Positions 50,066-62,205 of a stretch of DNA of 64,000 nt are shown here, piece after piece. Where the stretch lies: NCBI GenBank assembly GCA_037355855.1, contig CM074759.1:2480001-2544000 (forward strand), written 5' to 3'. Within the stretch, counting starts at the first letter, position 1. Every line of letters starts with the position of its first letter. The DNA comes from Pseudo-nitzschia pungens. Its lineage: Eukaryota; Bacillariophyta; Bacillariophyceae; Bacillariales; Bacillariaceae. Under the pieces are notes generated by a model. It worked only from the letters and a program-made list of their open reading frames with translations, did not search any database and had not been told where the DNA came from. Position numbers and translations under genes: made by a program.

Positions 50066-52973
50066 GATCAGAAGGAAACCGAGTCTGTCGCACGGAAGAA
50101 AGAGTTGCCGGAGCTGATTTGGTGGAGACATTGGCATGGCTCAAATCACTGACACTAGCATCATGACTGGAAGAGAAAGCAATTGCAGCAACTCCAAGCC
50201 TCAATGCAGAGGCTGCATCTTCCCCACCACCGGCAGCAGGAACTGCAGTTGAGGACTCAGGAGAGGCCACAGGGAGGTCACCTGCCATGGCATCATGGGG
50301 AGGGTCAGGAACTTCAGGGGGAACAACAGGAGAGATACCAGGGGAGGCATCAGTCTTGGCCACATGGGTAGGATCACCGCCAGGAGGAACAGCACCTGCA
50401 GGCGCTGAGGCCTGGACATCAGTGAGATTGGAAGTGCCGGTCGCTAAAGTATCCATAGATTGAGAGTCATCAAAGCCTCCACCACCACTGTCAGCACGGG
50501 CTTGGAGGTTAAAGTGCAAATCCAGATCAAAAGTGAGGTCTGGGGCAAGGTCAACTGACAAGTCATCATCAACAAGTTCCCAATCTCGTGCATCCCCATC
50601 ACCAAAAAAGGGAAGAGAGTCATCCTGCATTGGATCTGCAGCAGGTGCAGTTTCCACAACACAATTGACAGCAGCATCCCAATGGTAAGCTTCCATTTCA
50701 GTCAAGCACTCAGAAGAGAACCATTGTCTAACACAAGAACCATAATGAGCTTCCAGTATAATAGGCAGGAAAGACAACATGGCCATTGCTTCAGCCTTGG
50801 TAGTGATATTGTACAAAGCAAGGATCTCGCCTCGGTATGAACTGGTATCAACAGAAAGAAAAAGAGGCCATGACCAATTGTCACGGGTTCTGATGCCCAG
50901 AAGCACACTGCGCAGTGTCTTCAAACCCAGCCCTTGGCCCAAGTCAACTGGAAGATCAAGATCAACTACCCCCAAAACAGGAGCAGTTTCATGGCTCTCA
51001 ATAAATTTGGCTTGGCGGTGCTTAGCCTGGCGAACAGTCTTGAGCTTGGAGGGGGGAAGAGGTCTGTCAGAAGGATTGGTAGCTGTCTCAATAAACTTGT
51101 AGAATTTACCATCAGGTAAAGAGGCAATGTCTGAAGGTTTGCAACGGTTGAACTGGGCTTTGAGGAGCTTAACAGTTTGGGCGCGCTTTGTTGCATCACA
51201 TAAAACATGAGCAGCCAGAACCGGATTGGGATCAGGAGTTCTGGAGTTGTCAAGACTGATATTCTTCCTGATAACAGCAATAGGACATGCCTGAAACCTG
51301 GGATGAGTCTGAAGCAATTCGTTGTAGTGGTCAAGATCAAAACTCTGCATGTAAGATCCAAGGAGAAAGCCACAGGTGACAACAACTGGGGCCTGTATGT
51401 GGTCATATTTCAGCTCCATGTCACGGTCTCTGAGCCTCTGGAGCAATTGTGCTGAAAAGAGTTTCTCCAGGGAAGCACTGTGTCCCAAAAAGAAGCGTAG
51501 ATGAGGGGCAGTTCTACTGCGAAGCCAGAGCTGAGCAACATACAATTCCAAGGTCTTCCTGTCAGGAAGTGTCGTCCAAAACTTGGTAACAGGCTTGGCC
51601 TTGGGGTTGAGCCTGGCTCTGGAGGGAAAAACATACAACACCAGGCGCTTGTCAACAGTCCATAGAAGATCCAAAGCTTCCTTGAGAGACTTGAGCAGCT
51701 CATCATATAGTTCCCCAGGGCGTTGTGACATCAACCTTGGAAGGGACAGAGTGACATAAGAACTATGAGAACACTTGGTGCCAGCAGTGACATCCACTGG
51801 AGCTCTAGAATCACTGGAGCAAACCCCTCGGCGTTGGAGGAAATGCCCAGCAGAGGAGGACAAGACAGTAGCATCACCACCACCAGGAAGAAAGGACACT
51901 GATTTGGAAGTGGAAGCATCATCAACTGCAGTTGGCGCAGGTGTAGGAGGTCGCTTCTTGAAATGCCAGTGGGAGCCAAGCACCTGATTGGCTGCCAACC
52001 AAACTCTTCCTTCAGTGCTGGGCAAAAGGTTACCTTCACAATACAGGTCATCAAAACACTCAGGAGACATCTTGGCCAAACCAATAAGACATCTCTTCAG
52101 AGCATGGCCTGAAGGTTGCTTGGTCCAGTCTGCAGAGGCTTGAAAGCAGAGAGAAGCAAGGGAAACCAGGGACTCCACAGAAGCAGTTCTCCACTCAGGG
52201 TTGTCAGGAAAAGCTTGAGCATATGCTGGAGGGATGGCAGACTGACAGACATCATGGATGGATTTCTTGTCATTCCCATCTTTCTTGCTGAAGAAGTGAG
52301 TGGGACTAGGACACCCAGTCCATAGCCGGGATCCTGCTGGAGTTTTACGAAGAGTGTGGATAGGGGTGGGAATGGAAGCACGACCAGTAAAAGGCCCCTT
52401 ACCGTAGAAGCACCAGAGGAAGGAATCTGAGTGAGCTTTGTTGGCAGCAGCCAGGGCTTTCTTGCGCAGGGCATGTCGCTCTGCAGACGGTGTGTCAGAA
52501 AGAAATGCAAGAGTAGCTTGTTTCAGACTAGACTTGGAAGGAGAGACCTTGGAAGGAGGGTGCTTAGAGTCTGAGTGCTCAGAGCCTGGCTGGCCATCCC
52601 TAGACGTCGCACTGTTGGACTTTCCACTGTTGGGCTTCCCACTGTTGGACGTCCCACTGTTGGAATTTCCACTGTTGGACTTCCCACTGTTGGACTTCCC
52701 ACTGTCAGACGTCCCACTGTCGGACTGCCCACTGCCTGAATGCCCTGTGTCTGAATGCCCAGTGCCTGACTGCTCAGTGCTCATAGCAACATCATCTAGT
52801 GCACCAGTAGACACAGCAGAAGTGAAGGACATATCATCATCAGAAGGGAGTGAATCCCTAGCTGTACGGGGAGAGGGAGGGGGAGAGGGAGTAGCCTGAA
52901 GAACGGAACCAGCAGGTAGTCGGCGGGAAGGGGTCCCCGTAAAGGCGCGTTTGTTTGAAGGAGTGTTAGCCAA
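50058..52973 (-). pseudogene. LINE-3 ORF1 (about 970 codons), start lost by frameshift
   Basis: The frame runs without a stop to TAG at 50058-50060. No in-frame ATG stands at its N-terminus: the expected ATG (about 53014) is out of frame by one base, in a C run at about 53000-53008. An Asp/Ser/Gly repeat (TGHSDTGHSGSGQSDSGTSD-type) lies at about residues 75-125. The conserved ORF1 core follows (HFFSKKDGNDKKS, IQAPVVVTCGFLLGSYMQ, TLRSVLLGIRTRDNWSWPL). Unlike LINE-1 and LINE-2 it reads through the site of their TAG and ends SDHG at the ATGGTTAG overlap with ORF2. The frameshift may be an assembly error. Confidence 0.82.
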
Positions 52974-53014
52974 GGGAGACCTTTTTCGCCTGGAAGCTGG
53001 CGGGGGGGAGGCAT

Positions 53015-55933
53015 GGTGGGGCTAGGATCGTCTGAATAGGCGTGTTGGCTCGGGCGCTGGTAGGCTGTCAGTGTTAACCTGTATGGATATATACAGATGG
53101 GTGTATTCTACACTGCTCTGGGATGTGCAAGTGCCAGGTGATGACAAAGGCCGGGGCAGGAGAAGCACCGGTTGATGACAAAGGCCGGAGCAGGGGAAGC
53201 ACCAGTTGATGACAAAGGCCGGGGCAGGAGAAGCACCAGTTGAGAGCAAAGCAACAACTGAAAAGCAATCAGTTGGGTGTCGGACCAACAGCAGACACGC
53301 CTCTTGGATGTGCAAGTGCCAGGTGATGACAGAGGCCGAAGCAGGGGAAGCACCGGTTGATGACAAAGGCCGGGGCAGGAGAAGCACCGGTTGATGACAA
53401 AGGCCGGGGCAGGAGAAGCACCGGTTGAGGGCAAACAACAGCTGAAACGCAAGCAATTGGGTGCCGGACCAACAGCAGACACGCCTCTTGGATGTGCAAG
53501 TGCCAGGTGATGACAAAGGCCGGGGCAGGAGAAGCACCGGTTGAGGGCAAAGGCCGGGGCAGGAGAAGCACCGGTGGAGGGCAAATCAACAGCAGAAAAC
53601 CTCCAGTGGAGTGCAGGAGCAACTACTGAATCGCCGCGCTTGAAAGGAGAAGCACCAGTTGAGTACAAAGGCCGGGGCAGGAGAAGCACCGATTGAGGGC
53701 AAACAACAGCTGAAAAGCAAGCAAGTGGGTGCTGGACCAACAGCAGACACGCTTCTTGGATGTGCAAGTGCCAGGTGATGAAAAGGCCGGAGCAGGTGAA
53801 GCACCGGTTGAGGGCAAATGCCAGGGCAGGAGAAGCACCGGTGGAGGGCAATCAACAGCAGAAAACCTCCAGTGGAGTGCAGGATCACCAACTGAACCGC
53901 CGCGCTTGAAAGGAGAAGCACCAGTTGAGTACAAAGGCCGGGGCAGGAGAAGCACCGGTTGAGGGCAAACAACAGCTAAAAAGCAAGCAAGTGGGTGCTG
54001 GACCAACAGCAGACACGCTTCTTGGATGTGCAAGTGCCAGGTGATGAAAAGGCCGGAGCAGGTGAAGCACCGGTTGAGGGCAAATGCCAGGGCAGGAGAA
54101 GCACCGGTGGAGGGCAATCAACAGCAGAAAACCTCCAGTGGAGTGCAGGATCACCAACTGAAACGCCGCGCTTGAATGGAGAAGTACCCGGTGTTGACAA
54201 AGGCCGGGGCAGGAGAAGCACCGGTTGTTGACAAAGGCCGGGAAGGAGAAGCACCGGTTGAGAGCAAAGGCCGGGGCAGGAGAAGCACCGGTTGAGAGCA
54301 AAGCAACAACTGAAAAGCAGGCAATTGGGGTTGGACCAACAGCAGACACGCCTCTTGGATGTGCAAGTGCCAGGTGTTGACAAAGGCCGGGGCAGGTGAA
54401 GCACCGGTTGAGGGCAAAGGCCGGGGCAGGAGAAGCACCGGTGGAAGGCAATCAACAGTAGAAAACCTCCAGTGGAGTGCAGGAGCACCGGGAAACAGGG
54501 TACAGCAGCAACAACAGGTCCAACGTTGGTCTGGACAAGGAAAAACTCCAGGGGAACCAAAAGAAAAGACTGGAGCACTTCCAGAAGAATCACGTTCGAA
54601 ACCCACAGAGGTGCTCTGGAGTTACAGAATTTAGAAACTCCAGCAGACCACTGCAAATCGTGTAGAAACAAACCGACAACTGGCTTGTAACAAAGACCTA
54701 GGACCAGGGAAGGTGCTTGCGTGGAGGGGGGCTTTAGTAGGAACACTTAGGGACCGGGGGATATCAATGGCAGGGCACACTTAAAAGGCTCAGGAGGGAA
54801 CTTGAAGTTCAAACTCGCAAGTACTTTTAAGTGGAAACAGTATCCAGGGGCAATTGGCTTGGAAACAGGGACCTTGAGCGAGACACTTAGGGACCAGGGA
54901 AACAGTGGAAACAGTATCCGGGGGCAATTGGCTTGAAAACAGGGTCCTTGAGCGATACACTTAGGGACCAGGGAAGCTGCTTGCTTGAAAACAGGGGCTT
55001 TAGTAGAAACACCTAGGGACCAGGGGGAGGCTTGTGTCTTGAAAACAGTGTCGAACTTGAAGTTCAAGTTGGGGTTGCTTAAGAGCGAAAACACTTAGGG
55101 ATCAGGGAACTCGCGAACCCTTAGGGACCAGGGGAATTGTAGTCTTGAAAACAAGGGGCGGTAGTAGCTGTAGTCTTGGAAACAAGAGTGCAATAAGTAA
55201 GAGGTACTTAGGGATCGGTTGGTCTTGGCTTGAAAACAGGTGTAGTAGGGGGAGCCTTAAGCGAAAACACTTAGGGACTAGGGGGCTTGGCTAGGAAACA
55301 GGGGTACTCTTAAGTGAGAAACACTTAAGGAGTAGTGGGCAATTGGCTTGAAAATAAAGGGGGGAACTGGAAGATATGCTCGCGCGAACTTGCAAGGACT
55401 TAAGGATCAGCGAGTAGGAACCTTCTAGAAGGGGGGGTGTATATGTGTTCGACAACTTCAACTTGAAAAGACTTAGGGAACTCAGCAAGGAACCTTGAAG
55501 AATGTAGAACGTTAAGTGGGTATCACTTAAGGGGCTTGAAAGACTGTATAGCGTTAAATAATAAGGTAGCTTGAAAACAGATCAAAAAAACCGAGCTCGG
55601 AGACAAAGCGGAACAGAAGCAGCTGTAGAATTAGTACTGGAACCACTGTAGGAAATTATGTGTCCTTGTTTTCGTGTTGGTGCTGTTGTTGCCGAATCGA
55701 TCGACCGACCGGCAGAGGAAACAAGCAACCACAGCAACCAAAGGAAGCAAGGAGCAGCCAAACAAACAGCAGAATCAGGTAGGGGAGGTCTCTGTTGATA
55801 GGTGTAGTGCTTGGTTGTGTTGTAGGAGCTTTAGAAGTGAGTGAGATATCAAAGGGGAAAGTTGTGTAGAAATCTACGTGTTTTAAGTACTGGAACATCG
55901 GAACGTCGGACAAAATCGCGCGTCGCAAAATTG
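53015..55933 (-). promoter_or_regulatory. LINE-3 5' untranslated region
   Basis: Upstream of ORF1 come the tandem array (53105-54490), the shared block (54496-54663), a stretch with CTTAGGGACCAGGG-type boxes (about 54700-55330) and the conserved 5' block ending GACAAAATCGCGCGTCGCAAAATTG. No gene is seen in it. Confidence 0.65.
53105..54490. repeat. Higher-order minisatellite upstream of LINE-3 ORF1
   Basis: The basic unit is about 34 bp (GCACCGGTTGATGACAAAGG followed by CCGGGGCAGGAGAA). It is embedded in larger units that also carry CTTGGATGTGCAAGTGCCAG and AACCTCCAGTGGAGTGCAGG; one 266-bp larger unit is repeated (53749 and 54015). It has no similarity to the 15-bp array at the same place in LINE-1. 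Confidence 0.9.
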
Positions 55934-55952
55934 TATACACTGACCATAAGAA

Positions 55953-57507
55953 CCTTACCTTCAGAACCCTATCGGTCCAACGAGTCCTCCGGTGGAGACT
56001 ATTCCTCAAAGAATTTGGCGTCAACCTCACCTATGTTGAAGGCAAGAAGAATGTTCTTGCTGACGCCTTCTCCCGGCTCCCCCGGATGGATCCACCTACA
56101 GAAGGAAAGGAAATTAAGGGAACCCTAATTGATTTCTTGAAACTGGAAGTCCCCAAGCAAGATGAAGAACTGTTCCTAGCAGAGTTCCCCAACCCATTCC
56201 AACACTTATGCAATGACGCAGACCAGCAGCTACAAGCCTGTTTGCTGAACAATGAGTGCCTTGTCAACCTACCAAACAACCAAGACATGGAATGCCCGGT
56301 GAACTACTCCAATATATACCTCCATCAACAAAAGGACCCTACGATCAAGTTCAAGATTCAATCCAAAGCATTCTTCCACCAACAATTAGAAGGCAACAAC
56401 ATTCTCTGCTATGCCAACCAATCCAATCCCGATAATTGGAAAATCTACATACCAAACTCCCTTATAAATGCCACCATCAGATGGTATCATCTCCTGTTGG
56501 GTCATTGTGGATCCACAAGACTACACCAAACTATCTCATCCCGGTTCTATGCAGATAACTTGACCAACTTATGCAAGTCCTACATCTGCCCCGACAATTG
56601 CATTAAATACAAAAACCAGCACTCCAAATATGGCAAACTCCCACCAAAGAAGGCGCCACTGGCACCATTCAACGAGGTACATGTTGATCTCATAGGCCCC
56701 TGGAAAATTACAGCACAAGGCAAAAACTACAACTTCAAGGCCTTAACGTGCATTGATCCAGTCACCAATCTACTTGAAATCATCAGAATCAGAGACAAGT
56801 CCTCCCAGCATGTATCAGATCAATTCAAGAACTGCTGGCTCTCCAGATACCCAAGACCTATCAGATGCGTCCACGATAATGGTGGAGAGTTCCTGGGAGC
56901 TGAGTTCCAAACCACACTCAAACAGTATGGGATTCAGTCCATTCCCACTACAGTGAAAAATCCCCAGTCCAATGCCATCTGCGAAAGAGTCCATCATACA
57001 GTTGCTGATATTCTACGAGTTCTGGTACATGTTAATCCGCCGCAAGCAAACACCAGAGCTAGTCAGCTCATGGACAATGCCCTTGCTACTTGCATGCATG
57101 CCTCCAGATGTGCTGTCAATGCTGCTCTACAGGCATCCCCAGGGTCCCTAGTGTTCAACCGGGACATGCTGATTGACCTACCACTAACATCCAACCTATT
57201 AGCGTTACAGCAGCTTCGGCAGCAAGGCATTAACAAGGCCCTGATCAGGGACAATGCCAAACGCAAGGAACATACCTTTCAACCCAATGAAAAGGTATGG
57301 ATGCAACAGCCGGATCCGGACAAGCTACAACCCCGGAAAACCGGACCATTCACTATTGCCCAGGTCAATGATAATGGTACAGTTAAAATTCAAAAGACTC
57401 CATCGGTTGTTGAGACAGTAAACATCCGGAAACTAACCCCATACAAAGAAACGCCAACCAACCAATCCGGCGCTTCAGAAGTGTCATCAATTCATTGGTC
57501 AGCTTAA
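55953..57507 (+). pseudogene. pol: Gypsy-B pol, second part: end of RNase H and integrase
   Basis: The frame continues NLTFRTLSVQRVLRWRLFL and DAFSRLP (end of RNase H). Integrase: an HHCC-type zinc region (HLLLGHCGSTRLHQ to CPDNC), then the catalytic core with VDLIGPW, VHDNGGEFLGAEF and ERVHHTVADILRVL for the D, D and E residues. A C-terminal GPFTIAQVNDNG module follows; no chromodomain is visible. It stops at 57507, shortly before the 3' LTR. No stop interrupts it, but it is separated from its N-terminal half by LINE-3. Confidence 0.9.
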
Positions 57508-57537
57508 GTATGGGATTCGTCCAATCATGAGGCACTA

Positions 57538-57864
57538 TGTGATGGGCTAGCGTAGCTAGCACAAGCCACGAATGAATAATTAACCGAATCCCATATGGGA
57601 ATCGACTTTTATATAAATCTTCAGGGATAGATACATTTCATATGTATCAAAATTAATATGGTCGAGTCCCAGAAGATTATATATGCCTAATCATGGGAAT
57701 CGACAACAAGCCAACATTTATGGCAGAGCATGCCAAAATGTGGCTATGCTCGCGACTTCAAATTTTATATGTTTCCATTCTCAATTCACGTAACGATACT
57801 CCGTAAAGTATCTAAACATTCACAAATTACATTCTACTCTGAAATTCTACCTTAGACCGTAACA
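57538..57864 (+). repeat. 3' LTR of Gypsy-B (327 bp)
   Basis: Matches 35353-35679 with about four differences by eye. It is preceded by the short purine run TGAGG and followed by CCCTG, the second target copy. Confidence 0.95.
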
Positions 57865-59845
57865 CCCTGTTGAACTGTCCACCGATGTACCCATTGCTGA
57901 AGTATTTGATATCCCTGAAGAAAAACCTTATGATCCATCCATTGTTTTGTCTCCAAGTCCTCCAGATTTAAATCCTCAACCATTTGAACAGCTCATCTCA
58001 AAACCTTCAGCCCTAGCTGATTTGGCTCCAACTACCTTGACCACCTGTAAAACCATCAACGATACTGCTGGAAAGTTCTATTTCAAAACCCTCTTTGACA
58101 GTGGCTCCACCTTTGAACTGCTTGCCAAGAATCAAATCCCTAAAGACACTCCTGTCCACATCCTCAAAACACCACTCACATTGGGAACCCCAAATGGCAA
58201 GTTCATGTGCGCTGAGTATGTTGTTCTTACTGACATTATGTTTCCAGAACTCTCTTATTCCAGACGCGTCAAGTCCATCACTTGTTTTGTTGTTGATGGC
58301 AATATGCAATATGATTTGATTATTGGATGTGCCACCATGAAGAACCTTGCCATCAAAATAGATTTTGAAACCTCTCTCATTTCCTGGTTTGACAAGCAAA
58401 TGCCATTTCATCCGCGATCCTACTTCACTGATCAAACCTTGGTTCGGAAGATTATCAGCAATGAACCCTACTCCACTGCTGAAGCCTACATTGCTCAAGC
58501 CTCCAATCAATCCTACGTTGATAGTGCCACCAAGTATGAGAAAACTGATCTCTGTGAACTGGTCTCCAACCAAATCCATCTTTCCATTGACCAACAATCC
58601 CAGTTGCTCAAAATCCTTTCCAAACACCATCCACTGTTTGAAGGTCTCTCTCACAGAGAACTTGGAATTTTCCCTCATCAAGAATTCCATATTGAACTCC
58701 AACCTGATGCCAAGCCTTATCATATCAAGCAACCCTACAGCATCCCAATTCACCAACAGGCTGCTGTTAAAACTGAACTCCTAGGTCAAGTGAAACTTGG
58801 TATCCTTGAAAGATGCTATGCCACTGAATGGGGCATGCCAACCTTTGTTGTCCCAAAACCAGATGGTTCCTGCAGAATTATTTCTGATTTTTGTGAGCTT
58901 AACAAAGTCACCAAGAAACTTCACTATCCTCTTCCAAAGATCCAAGACATCTTCCATCGCCGTCGTGGTTTCAAGTATGTCACCCTCATTGACGTCAGCA
59001 TGCAATTCCACACCTTCAAATTGGATGAGCCTTCCACTTGGCTCTGTGTGCTTGTGATTCCATTTGGTAAATTCCGATTGCTTAGACTCCCCATGGGATT
59101 TCTCAATTCTCCCAGTTGGGCCCAAGGCTGTATGGAATCCCTGTTTGTCAATTTCAACAACGTTGAGGTCTACATTGATGACATTGGTATCTTTTCTGCT
59201 GACTTTCAGTCTCACTGCAAAACTGTTACCTCTGTTTTGTCTATTTTGCAAGCTCACAACTTTTCTGTTAAGCCTGCCAAATGTCACTGGTTCCAACAAT
59301 GAGCTCCATGGCTTGGTCACATCATCACCACCACTGGCATTCTTCCCAATCCCAAAAAGATTGAACCCATTTTAAAACTGGCTTTCCCAGCAACCATCAC
59401 AGCCCTCCGGTCCTTCATTGGTATGATCAACTTCTACAGGGCTCATTGGCGGAAGCGCGCTGAAATTTTGGCTCCTCTCACTGCCTTATCTGGCAAAGCT
59501 CGTGGAAAACTCCAGCCAACTCCAGAACTTTTGACTGCCTTCAAAGCTGCCAAAACCATGATTGCTGAACAAATTCTTCTCACCTATCCTGATCCCAATC
59601 TTCCTTATGATGTCTACACTGATGCCTCCGACTATCAGCTTGGTGCTGTCATTATCCAAAATGGCAAAATTGTTGCTTGCTTCTCGCGTAAGCTCACTTC
59701 CACTCAACTCAAATATCCTACCATTGACAAGGAAATGCTCTGTATTGTGGAAGTCTTCAAAGAATACCGGTCCATTCTTTGGGGTGCCATCATCATTGTG
59801 TACACTGATCATGAAAATCTCACATGCCAAAACCTACAATCCTCC
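57865..59845 (+). pseudogene. pol: Gypsy-C pol: protease, RT, part of RNase H
   Basis: It continues the gag frame (VELSTDVPIAEVFDIPEE). Protease: LFDSGSTFELLAKN. RT: RIISDFCELNKV, LIDVSMQFHTFKLD, RLPMGFLNSPSWAQG and VYIDDIGIFSAD. A TGA at 59300-59302 interrupts the frame after CHWFQQ. Reading then continues APWLGHIITTTGILPNPKK through the RT-RNase H linker to RNase H (VYTDASDYQLGAVI, TIDKEMLCIVEVFKEYR, VYTDHENLT). A3 is inserted just after NLQSS. Integrase should lie beyond the window. Confidence 0.88.
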
Positions 59846-60022
59846 TGCCGTGCACCGGAATACAGTCACGAATCCGTTCGTGATTGGATTACGATTAGCG
59901 AGTCTCCTTATCGCCGAATACAGGAGACTGCCGGAAAGCAATAGCAATAGACTAATCAATAGCTCTCACAATTTGCATATCACTACTACTTTCTAAATCA
60001 CTAGTAGACCCGGGGTATGGCA
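59846..60022 (+). repeat. 5' LTR of Gypsy-A copy A3 (177 bp)
   Basis: TGCCGTGCACCGG...CCCGGGGTATGGCA. It is close to the 182-bp LTR at 3446-3627 and is followed by TGATTTTAAAATCA (60023-60036). Confidence 0.9.
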
Positions 60023-60765
60023 TGATTTTAAAATCAAGCTGAGCGCTGATGACCATGAGCAGAAAGAGATCGATCGGCCAAGGCGCCGACGAGACCGAAA
60101 GACTGCCAAAAATGGAGGCGCAGAGAAGCAAAAACAGGGAGAAGGATATCCAGTGTCTGCAGCACAAGGAAGACCGACCCCAGCAACTGTTGGCGCCCAA
60201 AGAAGGGAGCAACAGCAGCAACAGAGACACCTAAGTACCTAAACAGGACCATGGTCGACAACAGAAACAAAGAAATAATAAAATAAGTGTCGAAAAAGTG
60301 ACACATAATCCAGTGAGTGGACTAATTGGACCAACACTGAGTGGATGGACAGACCGAATAGGGGATGCCAACCAAAACCGAAGCATACGGATATCCGGAA
60401 AGGTATATAATGAATACCTAAACACCACCAATCCCACGGGAAACGGGAAGTGGGACCGGCCCGGTGAACGCTTAATAGAGAAGCAACGCCGGAGAACCAC
60501 GGGAATCGAATCCCACGAAATAAAAACAGAAACAACTCCGGAGAACCACAGGATTCCCGGGAACTAAAGAGAGAAACAACTCCCACCACTGGACAAACCA
60601 GGGGGAAAATCAGTTACAACACGAGTTATCACGAGAACAGTGTAAAAATCCAGCAAAAGGACTGGAGGAACTGAGCAATCACTTTTGCTCAATTTCAACA
60701 CAAGCAACAAAGATAACAGAAATAGTGTAACTAAAGTAACTTAATAAACAGCTGATTAAATCACC
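60023..60765 (+). other. Gypsy-A leader (A3)
   Basis: An untranslated leader beginning with the 14-bp palindrome and matching the leaders of A1 and A2. It includes the box ACCTAAGTACCTAAACAGG. No ORF of note. Confidence 0.8.
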
Positions 60766-62205
60766 ATGGCGACCAAAGGAACCAAACTAAAACCTTTCAA
60801 CATCACACGGGAGGACTGGCCGGAAGACGCCAACACCGTAAAGATGAATGTAGACAGCGAACAAGGTGGAATCGCATTCAGCGACTACTTGAAGGTCCTC
60901 AATGGTACTGAAAGACCAGAACTCTTCCTTATCTGGAAGAGAGACTTTGACCAGAAAATTGCTGGCAATGACAAACTCAACGGAGACCAAAAATTGGAGG
61001 TCCTACAGAGAATCCTCTCTATTGAGGCACTCGGACTTGTCCAGCGGACGCTCGCGCGGACCTACTTGGCCGAACCAACCCATAAGGTCCATTACACCAG
61101 ACACGTACAGAAAAAGATCCAAGAGATCGAACAAAGGGACCAAGCAAACATCCTGCTATCAATGGGGCAAGACGCCACCGAAACTCCCACGGGAGCCTCC
61201 AAGGAGACGGCAAAGGAGCAAGCTCCAAACGCCGACAAAGCCGACACAGCCAAGGCGAGCTCGGACAAAGAATCGGAGACCGACAACCTCGAGTCTCCAA
61301 TCCCAAAGAAAAAGGTCGCAAGCGCCCTCATCCAGTACTACCAATCCCAGGAGTACAGAAAGGATGTCATCGAGGAATGCATGCATTCCCTCAAGCTCAA
61401 AATCTTTGGCAATGACCAACACGGCAAGCGCTCGTATATCGTCCTCCGCCGATTCATGCGAGGCATGCGCGTGGACCTCAAACATGGCATTAGAGCCTGG
61501 GCCAATCGAATGGCCGAACTCCAAAGCTACCTCCCAGAATGCCTCTGGGAATGTGGCAGTGACCAAATGGAAACACCAAGAAGTTTCACCCAAGGAGAAC
61601 TGAAGGAAATCCTGGATTCCAACATGACCCACTCCCAACGCGAGAAACTGGAGCACATTAGTTGGGACCTCTACACCCACTCCTTTAACACCACCATCGA
61701 CAAGCTCGAAAATCTGGAACTCACCATCCGGAAGGAAGCAGTAATGCAACAACGCATCACCGACCTCGAAAAGCAGACCGGTGTCACCAAGAAGACCCCC
61801 AAGGCCGCATCTGGGGGAGGAACCCACCACGGGAAATCCCCTGGCAAAAAGAAGCGCCCTATGGACAACAGCAACAAACAGCTATGCAAGACCTGTGGCA
61901 AGGTCCATGCCGGCAAATGCTGGAAAATAACCGGCGGACCCCCCAAGAAGGGAAAGTTCGACCGGGAGACCATCAACTTGCTCAAGGAGCATTTTGTGGC
62001 AAAAGAACAAGACTCAGACGCTGAGCAACACTCCAAACCCCACTGGGGAAGGAACCTATCGAACCACGAGTACTCTTATGTACTGGCCACGGCCCAAGCT
62101 GACCACGAAGTCTCCGATGACGAGATCGACATCTCCGAACGGGAACTCAAAGAGTACAGAAGAAAGTACAGAAAGACCTTTAAAAAGAAAGGATCCCACA
62201 ACTGA
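60766..62205 (+). CDS. gag: Gypsy-A gag (479 aa, intact)
   Basis: It starts MATKGTKLKPFNITREDW at the ATG in a CACCATGG context. N-terminal and central regions are shared with A1 (IWKRDFDQKIAGNDKL, MRGMRVDLKHGIRAWANRM). A predicted coiled coil lies at about residues 305-337 (FNTTIDKLENLELTIRKEA). A compact zinc knuckle CKTCGKVHAGKC (CX2CX3HX3C) lies at about residues 373-384. The acidic and then basic tail ends GSHN. Its TGA is followed without a gap by the protease ATG in the same frame. It should bind and package element RNA in the cytoplasm. Confidence 0.92.
   Translation: MATKGTKLKPFNITREDWPEDANTVKMNVDSEQGGIAFSDYLKVLNGTERPELFLIWKRDFDQKIAGNDKLNGDQKLEVLQRILSIEALGLVQRTLARTYLAEPTHKVHYTRHVQKKIQEIEQRDQANILLSMGQDATETPTGASKETAKEQAPNADKADTAKASSDKESETDNLESPIPKKKVASALIQYYQSQEYRKDVIEECMHSLKLKIFGNDQHGKRSYIVLRRFMRGMRVDLKHGIRAWANRMAELQSYLPECLWECGSDQMETPRSFTQGELKEILDSNMTHSQREKLEHISWDLYTHSFNTTIDKLENLELTIRKEAVMQQRITDLEKQTGVTKKTPKAASGGGTHHGKSPGKKKRPMDNSNKQLCKTCGKVHAGKCWKITGGPPKKGKFDRETINLLKEHFVAKEQDSDAEQHSKPHWGRNLSNHEYSYVLATAQADHEVSDDEIDISERELKEYRRKYRKTFKKKGSHN

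Larger units (their letters stand above)
43925..55933 (-). mobile_element. LINE-3: full-length non-LTR retrotransposon inside Gypsy-B
   Basis: A 12,009-bp minus-strand element between exact 19-bp duplications TATACACTGACCATAAGAA (43906-43924, 55934-55952). The order is 5' region, tandem array, ORF1, ORF2, 3' region. It belongs to the same family as LINE-1 and LINE-2 but is more diverged. ORF1 lacks an in-frame start and ORF2 has one frameshift. Confidence 0.95.
35353..57864 (+). mobile_element. Gypsy-B: complete LTR element with two nested insertions
   Basis: Two 327-bp LTRs in direct orientation (35353-35679, 57538-57864) are flanked by the 5-bp duplication CCCTG (35348-35352, 57865-57869) in Gypsy-C. 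Inside are gag (35799-35920 plus 40694-41614) split by Gypsy-A A2, and pol (41627-43924 plus 55953-57507) split by LINE-3. Without the insertions it is about 5.7 kb. The LTRs differ at about four positions by eye. A deletion in RNase H makes it defective even apart from the insertions. Confidence 0.95.
33402..59845 (+). mobile_element. Gypsy-C: oldest LTR element of the right-hand nest, broken
   Basis: It has the gag-pol order of a Ty3/gypsy element on the plus strand: gag 33846-35352, pol 57865-59845. It is interrupted by a D-type LTR remnant, by Gypsy-B and, at 59845, by Gypsy-A copy A3. The left border is uncertain: no LTR can be delimited because the partner LTR is outside the window. The right part of RNase H, the integrase and the 3' LTR should lie beyond A3. 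Confidence 0.8.

Noticed and set aside
53105..54490. CRISPR-like or protein-coding repeats
   Set aside because: The units are nested minisatellite repeats without spacers. The long frames on both strands are a by-product of the repeats.
54580..54625. tRNA gene or Pol III promoter around GTTCGAAACCC
   Set aside because: Only a B-box-like word is present. There is no convincing A box or cloverleaf, and one copy of the block (39557-39723) has lost the word.
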